Origin: Bacillota bacterium
Lineage (GTDB): Bacteria > Bacillota > Proteinivoracia > UBA4975
Assembly (NCBI GenBank): GCA_012727415.1
Contig: JAAYHI010000102.1
Coordinates: 1-9,883, forward strand
DNA: 9,883 nucleotides
Direction of reading: 5' to 3'
A model generated the notes under the pieces. The model was not told the origin of the DNA. It saw nothing but the letters and a program-made list of their open reading frames with translations, and searched no databases. The translations under genes and the position numbers were made by a program. Within the stretch, counting starts at the first letter, position 1. Every line of letters starts with the position of its first letter. Shown here in pieces: positions 5,653-9,883 of the stretch.

Positions 5653-8205
5653 ATGGATTACCAGCAAGTTGTTGACGAATTAAAAAACAAAATCGACCTG
5701 GTGAAGTTTATCGGCCAGTATACCCAGCTGAAAAAAACCGGCCGCATCCACCAGGGCATTTGTGTGCTTCATCCTGACAGCAGTACGCCCTCCCTGACTG
5801 TCTACCCCGATACCCAAAGCTATTATTGCTTTGGCTGTAAGAGCGGAGGCAGTATAATTGAATTCGTCAAAGCCCATTATAACTATGATTTCTTTGAAGC
5901 GATTAATTTCCTCGCTCAATATGCAGGCATAGATATAAAAGCAGAAGACACCCCCCAGGCAAAGGCCCGGCGGGAGCGGATAAAGACCAATGAGCGGGCG
6001 GTGCTGGCTTCCCAGAAGCAGTTGCTCAGTGCCGGCCTTGCCCGGGAATATCTCAAAAGCCGCGGCTTTAGCCAAGAGACTATTGATGCTTTTGACATTG
6101 GCTACGACGCCTCGGAAAACAGCATCGTCATCCCCTTAAAAGACGGCTATGGCAAGACGGTGGGATTCAGCAGAAGGTTTTTGGAACCCGGCCAGGGGCC
6201 CAAGTACAAGAACTCCAAGAATGACGAAGTGTTCAATAAGGGACGTATCTTGTACAACCTGGATAATGCCCGGAAGCACGCGGGCAGCTCCCTCCTGGTA
6301 CTGGAAGGGTATTTTGATGTCCTCAGCGCCTGGCAAAGCGGCTATAAAAATTCTGTCGCCATTTGCAAGGACACCCTGACGGAAGATCAGGCCAGCCTCA
6401 TTACCAAGGTCTGCAAGGGCAAAAAGGTCATCCTGGTGCCCGACAATGATGAAACTGGAATACGCAGTGTCCTCGCCAACCGGGATTTGCTGCGGGCCAG
6501 GGATCCCAGCCTGCACATCCAGGTGGCACCCCCTCCCGAGGGCTGCAAGGACTTGAATGACGTGCTCCTGACCTCCGGCGAGGAAGGTGTCCGAAAGACT
6601 ATCGACAATGCCTTTTCGGTAGACATCTTCGCCGTGCGCCAGATCCTGGCTACTGAAGCCGATGCCGAAAAGCAGTACACCCTGGTTCGGGACTACATGA
6701 AGACGATAGACAACATATTGGTTGTTGAAGATATAATTCATGAGCTCGCTGCCAAATGGAACCATTCCCAGGGCAGCATTCGCCAGTTCCTGGATTTAGG
6801 AGGAGGCAAGGCCAGCTATTGGTTTCCCCATGATACCGTCCTGGAAAGGCGGATGCTGGCCAGCATCCTGGCGCAACCCAAGTTCCTCGACATTGCAGCA
6901 GATAAACTAAACGGCGACTGCTTCTATATTCTTGAGCACAGGATAATTTTCGAGTCCATGCTCAGCATCTACCAGAGTACAGGCTCCTTTACCCAGACGG
7001 ATTTATACATGGCCCTCAAGGCCAATGGCCGCCTGGACAATGTGGAAGCAAAGATCGCTGACTTGGGTGTAGGCACTTCCGATGACCTTGAGCTGGAAGC
7101 CATGTGGAAAAACCTCCTCGACTTTTACTACCAGCGCAAGTTGCTGACAGCTGCCCTGGAGATTGCGGAATCGATTTCCCACAACAGGGAAGATAATTTC
7201 GACCGCATCCAGGCCAGGGCTCAAGACCTGGTATTCAGTGCCACCGATGCCAGTACAACAACCCCGGTTCACCGCATGAATGATTTATTGGCCAATCGCT
7301 GGGAAGAATACTTGCGACGGGCCGAAGGCATTGCCCCCCGGGGATTGCTCACTGGCTACTTTTGTCTGGACAATATCATCGGCGGGTTTCAAAATAAACA
7401 CTTAATTGTCCTCGCTGCCTCTACCTCCACAGGTAAATCGGCTATGGCCCTGAACATTGCCCGCAATGTTCTCAGCCGCGACCCGGCGGTGCCGGTGGCA
7501 ATCGTCAGCCTGGAGATGAGTGCAGAAGAAATCATGGACCGCCTGATCATCTCCGAACTGGAGGTGGACGGCTTTCGCTACAGCCAGGGCAACCTGACTG
7601 AGGAAGAGCTGTTAAAATTCCAGACCAATATCAATAACCTCTACAATAAGCCTTTGTTAATCAGCGATGAGCGGGGGCTTACAGTAACTCAAATCAGGGC
7701 TCGTTTGCGGCGCATGCGCGCCGAGCTGGGCTCCCTTGGATTGGTGGTGGTAGATTACCTTCAGACAATTCAGCTGGAGGCAAGTAATAATATCTCCACC
7801 GCCCGGGCCACTGGCGACGTGGTCCTGCAACTCCGCAACCTGGCTTCGGAATTAAATGTCCCCATCCTGCTGATCTCACAAATCAACCGCAGTTACAGCC
7901 AGCGGGCTGACAGGCGGCCGCAGCTCTCCGACCTGCGGGAAAGCGGCAATATTGAGGAGTTCGCCGACATGGTCATCTTCCTGTACAACCATTCCCGGCA
8001 AAGTGCTGCCGCCTATGAAGAAGCGCTGGCCAATGATGCCCTCAACGTAGTTGATGTAATTGTGGCCAAGAACAGAACAGGCAAGACGGGGATTACCAAG
8101 CTCAAATTCCTGGATAACCATATGCTTTTCACTGATCCCTACACTGATTCTCTGGCAGAGTCAGCGCCAGGGACTTCACCTTTTGACGATCAAGGAGGCA
8201 GTTAA
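5653..8205 (+). CDS. DnaG primase-DnaB helicase fusion protein
   Basis: A single uninterrupted 850-residue frame combining RNA primer synthesis with replicative fork unwinding. Residues 1-95 form a CHC2 zinc finger (C37, H40, C59, C62; CFGCKSGG). About 115-320 is the DnaG catalytic core, with PKYKNSKNDEVFNKGRILY and a TOPRIM fold carrying E218 (LEGYFDV) and D264/D266 (PDNDETG). About 322-385 resembles the end of the DnaG core. About 393-505 is a DnaB N-terminal domain (LERRMLASIL, FYILEHRIIFESM). About 560-830 is the RecA-type DnaB motor: Walker A STSTGKS (590-596), SLEMS with E621, Walker B VVVDYLQ (D701), SQINR, RPQLSDLRESGNIEEFADMVIFLY and AKNRTG with R808. The start is ATG at 5653 after a GGAGGGG site. 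It differs from phage T7 gp4 in having a true DnaB N-domain. Whether the genome also has separate dnaG and dnaB genes cannot be seen. Phage origin is possible, but the neighbours are cellular. Confidence 0.93.
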   Translation: MDYQQVVDELKNKIDLVKFIGQYTQLKKTGRIHQGICVLHPDSSTPSLTVYPDTQSYYCFGCKSGGSIIEFVKAHYNYDFFEAINFLAQYAGIDIKAEDTPQAKARRERIKTNERAVLASQKQLLSAGLAREYLKSRGFSQETIDAFDIGYDASENSIVIPLKDGYGKTVGFSRRFLEPGQGPKYKNSKNDEVFNKGRILYNLDNARKHAGSSLLVLEGYFDVLSAWQSGYKNSVAICKDTLTEDQASLITKVCKGKKVILVPDNDETGIRSVLANRDLLRARDPSLHIQVAPPPEGCKDLNDVLLTSGEEGVRKTIDNAFSVDIFAVRQILATEADAEKQYTLVRDYMKTIDNILVVEDIIHELAAKWNHSQGSIRQFLDLGGGKASYWFPHDTVLERRMLASILAQPKFLDIAADKLNGDCFYILEHRIIFESMLSIYQSTGSFTQTDLYMALKANGRLDNVEAKIADLGVGTSDDLELEAMWKNLLDFYYQRKLLTAALEIAESISHNREDNFDRIQARAQDLVFSATDASTTTPVHRMNDLLANRWEEYLRRAEGIAPRGLLTGYFCLDNIIGGFQNKHLIVLAASTSTGKSAMALNIARNVLSRDPAVPVAIVSLEMSAEEIMDRLIISELEVDGFRYSQGNLTEEELLKFQTNINNLYNKPLLISDERGLTVTQIRARLRRMRAELGSLGLVVVDYLQTIQLEASNNISTARATGDVVLQLRNLASELNVPILLISQINRSYSQRADRRPQLSDLRESGNIEEFADMVIFLYNHSRQSAAAYEEALANDALNVVDVIVAKNRTGKTGITKLKFLDNHMLFTDPYTDSLAESAPGTSPFDDQGGS

Positions 8206-8206
8206 A

Positions 8207-9502
8207 GTGTCAACAGTCTTAATCAAAGATATAGGACAGTATAAAGATGATAAAGTTACCCTGAAGGGCTGGCTGTATAACCGGCGCTCCAGCGGCAAGA
8301 TACAGTTTTTAATTATCAGGGATGGCACCGGCTTTATTCAGGCTGTAATGGTCCAGTCTGAAGTCTCCGCCCAGGACTGGGAACTGGCAGCGGGCATCAC
8401 CCAGGAGTCTTCGCTGGAGGTCACCGGCACGGTAAGAGAAGATAAACGCTCTCCCCTGGGTTACGAGCTGGCGGTGGAATCAATTGCCGTCATCCACCAG
8501 GCAGAAGATTACCCCATCAGCCTCAAGGAGCATGGGGTGGATTTCCTTCTGGACCACCGCCATCTGTGGCTGCGCACACCCCGCCAGGTGGCCATTATGC
8601 ACATCCGCAATACAATTGTCAAAGCATTGCGGGACTGGCTGGACAGCGAGGGCTTCACCCTGATTGACGCCCCCATCATGACCCCCGCCGCCTGTGAAGG
8701 GACTACCACCCTGTTTGAGACGGAGTATTTCGGGGACAAAGCCTATCTCTCCCAAAGCGGCCAGCTCTATATGGAAGCTGCCGCCATGGCCTTGGGCAGG
8801 GTTTATTGCTTTGGCCCGACTTTCCGGGCAGAAAAGTCCAAGACCCGCCGCCACCTCATCGAGTTCTGGATGATGGAGCCGGAAATGGCCTTTGTCGATC
8901 ATGAGGAAAATATGGCCATGCAGGAAGCGATGGTCAAGTATGTGGTCAAAGCCGTTCTGGAAAAACACCCCGCGGACCTCAAGCTCCTGGAAAGGGATAC
9001 CGCCAAATTAGAAGCTGTTCTGGCCAGGCCTTTCGCAAAAATGTCTTATGACGCGGCCATCGAGTACCTGCAAAGTCAGGGCCACGAAATCCAGTGGGGG
9101 GATGACTTCGGCGCCCCCGATGAAACAGCCCTGGCAAACTTGCATGACGGTCCTGTGTTTATTGAACATTTTCCTGCTGCCATCAAAGCCTTTTACATGA
9201 AACCTGTGCCGGAACGCCCGGAGGTCGTCCTGGCAGCAGATTTGCTGGCCCCTGAGGGTTACGGCGAAATCATCGGCGGCAGTCAGCGCATAGACGATTT
9301 GAATCTGCTGCTAAGACGCATTCAAGAGCATAAGCTTCCCCAGGAAGCTTTCGAATGGTATCTCGACCTGCGCCGCTACGGCAGCGTCCCGCATTCAGGT
9401 TTCGGCATCGGCCTGGAACGCTTTATCTCCTGGATATGCGGCCTCAGCCACCTCCGGGAGGCCATTCCCTTCCCGCGGCTGCTAAACCGCATCTACCCCT
9501 AA
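8207..9502 (+). CDS. asnS: Asparaginyl-tRNA synthetase
   Basis: Class II synthetase charging tRNA-Asn with asparagine in the cytoplasm. The 431-residue product is of usual length. An OB-fold anticodon domain (about 17-100, VTLKGWLYNRR, FLIIRDGTGFIQ) precedes the catalytic domain. PAACEGTTTLFETEYF (160-175), motif 2 FGPTFRAEKSKTRRHLIEFW (202-221), GEIIGGSQR (353-361) and motif 3 GSVPHSGFGIGLER (392-405) identify it as AsnRS rather than AspRS. GTG at 8207 is chosen because AAGGAGG lies eight bases upstream and the OB fold begins soon after; the longer frame upstream only overlaps the helicase gene. It starts one base after the helicase stop, indicating translational coupling. No T-box leader precedes it, so it is not regulated locally by uncharged tRNA unless from an internal element that is not visible. 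Confidence 0.97.
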   Translation: MSTVLIKDIGQYKDDKVTLKGWLYNRRSSGKIQFLIIRDGTGFIQAVMVQSEVSAQDWELAAGITQESSLEVTGTVREDKRSPLGYELAVESIAVIHQAEDYPISLKEHGVDFLLDHRHLWLRTPRQVAIMHIRNTIVKALRDWLDSEGFTLIDAPIMTPAACEGTTTLFETEYFGDKAYLSQSGQLYMEAAAMALGRVYCFGPTFRAEKSKTRRHLIEFWMMEPEMAFVDHEENMAMQEAMVKYVVKAVLEKHPADLKLLERDTAKLEAVLARPFAKMSYDAAIEYLQSQGHEIQWGDDFGAPDETALANLHDGPVFIEHFPAAIKAFYMKPVPERPEVVLAADLLAPEGYGEIIGGSQRIDDLNLLLRRIQEHKLPQEAFEWYLDLRRYGSVPHSGFGIGLERFISWICGLSHLREAIPFPRLLNRIYP

Positions 9503-9506
9503 AAAC

Positions 9507-9535
9507 CAGCCACTGGGGACGGTTCTGAATGGCTG
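9507..9535. repeat. REP-like hairpin with a GGGGACGGTTCT core
   Basis: CAGCCA (9507-9512) pairs with TGGCTG (9530-9535), enclosing a 17-base loop that contains GGGGACGGTTCT. This core resembles dispersed intergenic repeats I recall near REP-associated transposase genes in clostridial-type genomes; no transposase is present here and only one copy is visible. It begins 4 bases after the asnS stop. Confidence 0.35.
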
Positions 9536-9580
9536 ATATTTGGGCAATAAAGACAGCATAATAGAGGCTAAACAAAGGCA

Positions 9581-9618
9581 AAGCAGGGGAATCTGCAACT
9601 GCAGCACTTCCCCTGCTT
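9581..9618. terminator. Strong two-part hairpin downstream of asnS, probable terminator
   Basis: AAGCAGGGGAA (9581-9591) and TTCCCCTGCTT (9608-9618) form a perfect 11-base-pair stem. Inside it, CTGC (9593-9596) pairs with GCAG (9601-9604) around AACT. The following plus-strand sequence ATCTTATGG is only moderately T-rich. On the minus strand the flank TGCCTTTGTTTAG is also partly T-rich, so it could work in both directions or be a fragment of a mobile element. Confidence 0.5.
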
Positions 9619-9724
9619 ATCTTATGGTATGACCCAACCGCCGGCCAATGGTCAAAAGCAGACTAAGGATAATAGCGTATAACGCGGGGTCATGGTATTA
9701 AACGATAGAAGAAATCAGCACGCC

Positions 9725-9756
9725 AAAAATCAGTTTTTTAAAACTGCTTATTTTTT
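9725..9756. terminator. AT-rich terminator-like hairpin next to the IS end
   Basis: CAGTTT (9731-9736) and AAACTG (9741-9746) form a stem with a four-base loop. An A tract (9725-9729) precedes it and CTTATTTTTT follows, giving a symmetric, possibly bidirectional terminator shape. The stem is poor in GC. It ends one base before the proposed insertion-sequence end. Confidence 0.4.
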
Positions 9757-9761
9757 ATGTA

Positions 9762-9806
9762 AACGCCGGGATATAATTGACCTATAACGCCGGGAAGAAA
9801 TTGACC
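9762..9806 (+). repeat. Pair of direct repeats, 24-base period
   Basis: Two 21-base copies (9762-9782 and 9786-9806) share AACGCCGGGA, three variable bases, then AATTGACC; 18 of 21 positions agree. They are probable transposase-binding sites. A partial relative, TATAACGCGGGG, occurs upstream at 9678-9689, outside the proposed element end. Confidence 0.75.
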
Positions 9807-9818
9807 CACACCAAACCA

Positions 9819-9865
9819 ACGGTTACCATAAAAGTGAGAAGAAAGCTTTTATGGGGGTTGACCGT
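9819..9865 (+). promoter_or_regulatory. Leader hairpin ahead of a ribosome binding site
   Basis: CCATAAAAG (9826-9834) pairs perfectly with CTTTTATGG (9846-9854) around an 11-base loop. Outside an internal bulge, ACGGT (9819-9823) pairs with ACCGT (9861-9865). It ends five bases before AAGGAG at 9871. Such a structure could block read-through translation into a transposase gene; that function is inferred. Confidence 0.45.
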
Positions 9866-9883
9866 ATGATAAGGAGTGGGCTA

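Larger units (their letters stand above)
9758..9883 (+). mobile_element. Left end of a putative insertion sequence (IS21-like), continuing beyond the window
   Basis: The segment starting TGTAAACGCCGGG carries two closely spaced direct repeats, then a leader hairpin, then AAGGAG (9871-9876) at the very edge, as if a transposase gene starts just outside. Multiple direct repeats inside each end, a TG terminus and AATTGACC-type repeats fit IS21-family (IstA/IstB) elements. No transposase residues are in view, so the family is an inference. Confidence 0.5.

Noticed and set aside
3632..8205. Integrated prophage replication module
   Set aside because: No integrase, repressor, terminase or structural gene is visible, both flanks are housekeeping genes, and the last gene is one base from asnS. 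Ancient phage origin of the fusion itself stays possible.
8060..8206. Longer 480-residue version of AsnRS starting inside the helicase gene
   Set aside because: The extra residues have no AsnRS similarity, and GTG 8207 has an excellent ribosome binding site.
1..9883. CRISPR array, tRNA or rRNA gene
   Set aside because: No regularly spaced repeats, cloverleaf or rRNA sequence was seen on either strand; the only short tandem-like repeat is the pair at 9762-9806.

Overview
The window comes from a chromosome of an endospore-forming Gram-positive bacterium (Bacillota, most like the deep clostridial/Peptococcaceae-type lineages). The evidence is an alpha/beta-type small acid-soluble spore protein, a MurE-type Mur ligase, a DnaB/DnaD-family primosome protein with a DnaI-type loader, and strong GGAGG ribosome binding sites with frequent GTG, TTG and probably CTG starts. 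The exact genus cannot be read from the sequence.

Left part (1-1566), minus strand: a Mur ligase (MurE type) runs off the left edge. Upstream of it, in the same direction, is a small one-pass membrane protein resembling EpuA. Upstream of that is a spore-protein gene closed by its own intrinsic terminator. The roughly 265 bases between the spore gene and deoC (1567-1830) are a divergent promoter region without a convincing gene.

Centre (1831-9502), plus strand: deoC (deoxyribose-phosphate aldolase) is followed by a short gap with a weak terminator and a candidate promoter. Then come five tightly packed genes: a membrane-anchored N-acetylmuramoyl-L-alanine amidase, a DnaB/DnaD-family helicase co-loader that appears to start at CTG, a DnaI-type AAA+ helicase loader, an 850-residue protein joining a DnaG-type primase to a DnaB-type replicative helicase, and asnS. 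The spacings are +3, -11, +13 and +1 bases, which indicates one transcript with translational coupling.

The main point of interest is the primosome cassette. The two loader genes sit directly before a single polypeptide carrying CHC2 zinc finger, primase catalytic core with TOPRIM, DnaB N-terminal domain and DnaB RecA-type motor. In the usual Bacillota arrangement primase and helicase are separate proteins that meet through the DnaG C-terminal domain. Here that domain appears to be replaced by the helicase itself. The primase and helicase catalytic motifs are mostly intact, so the protein looks active rather than decayed. Housekeeping genes flank it and no phage structural genes are visible.

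Right edge (9503-9883): a non-coding stretch holds a REP-like hairpin, a strong long-stem hairpin, an AT-rich terminator-like structure, and then what looks like the left end of an insertion sequence (IS21-like). This end has two direct repeats, a leader hairpin and a ribosome binding site pointing at a gene beyond the window.
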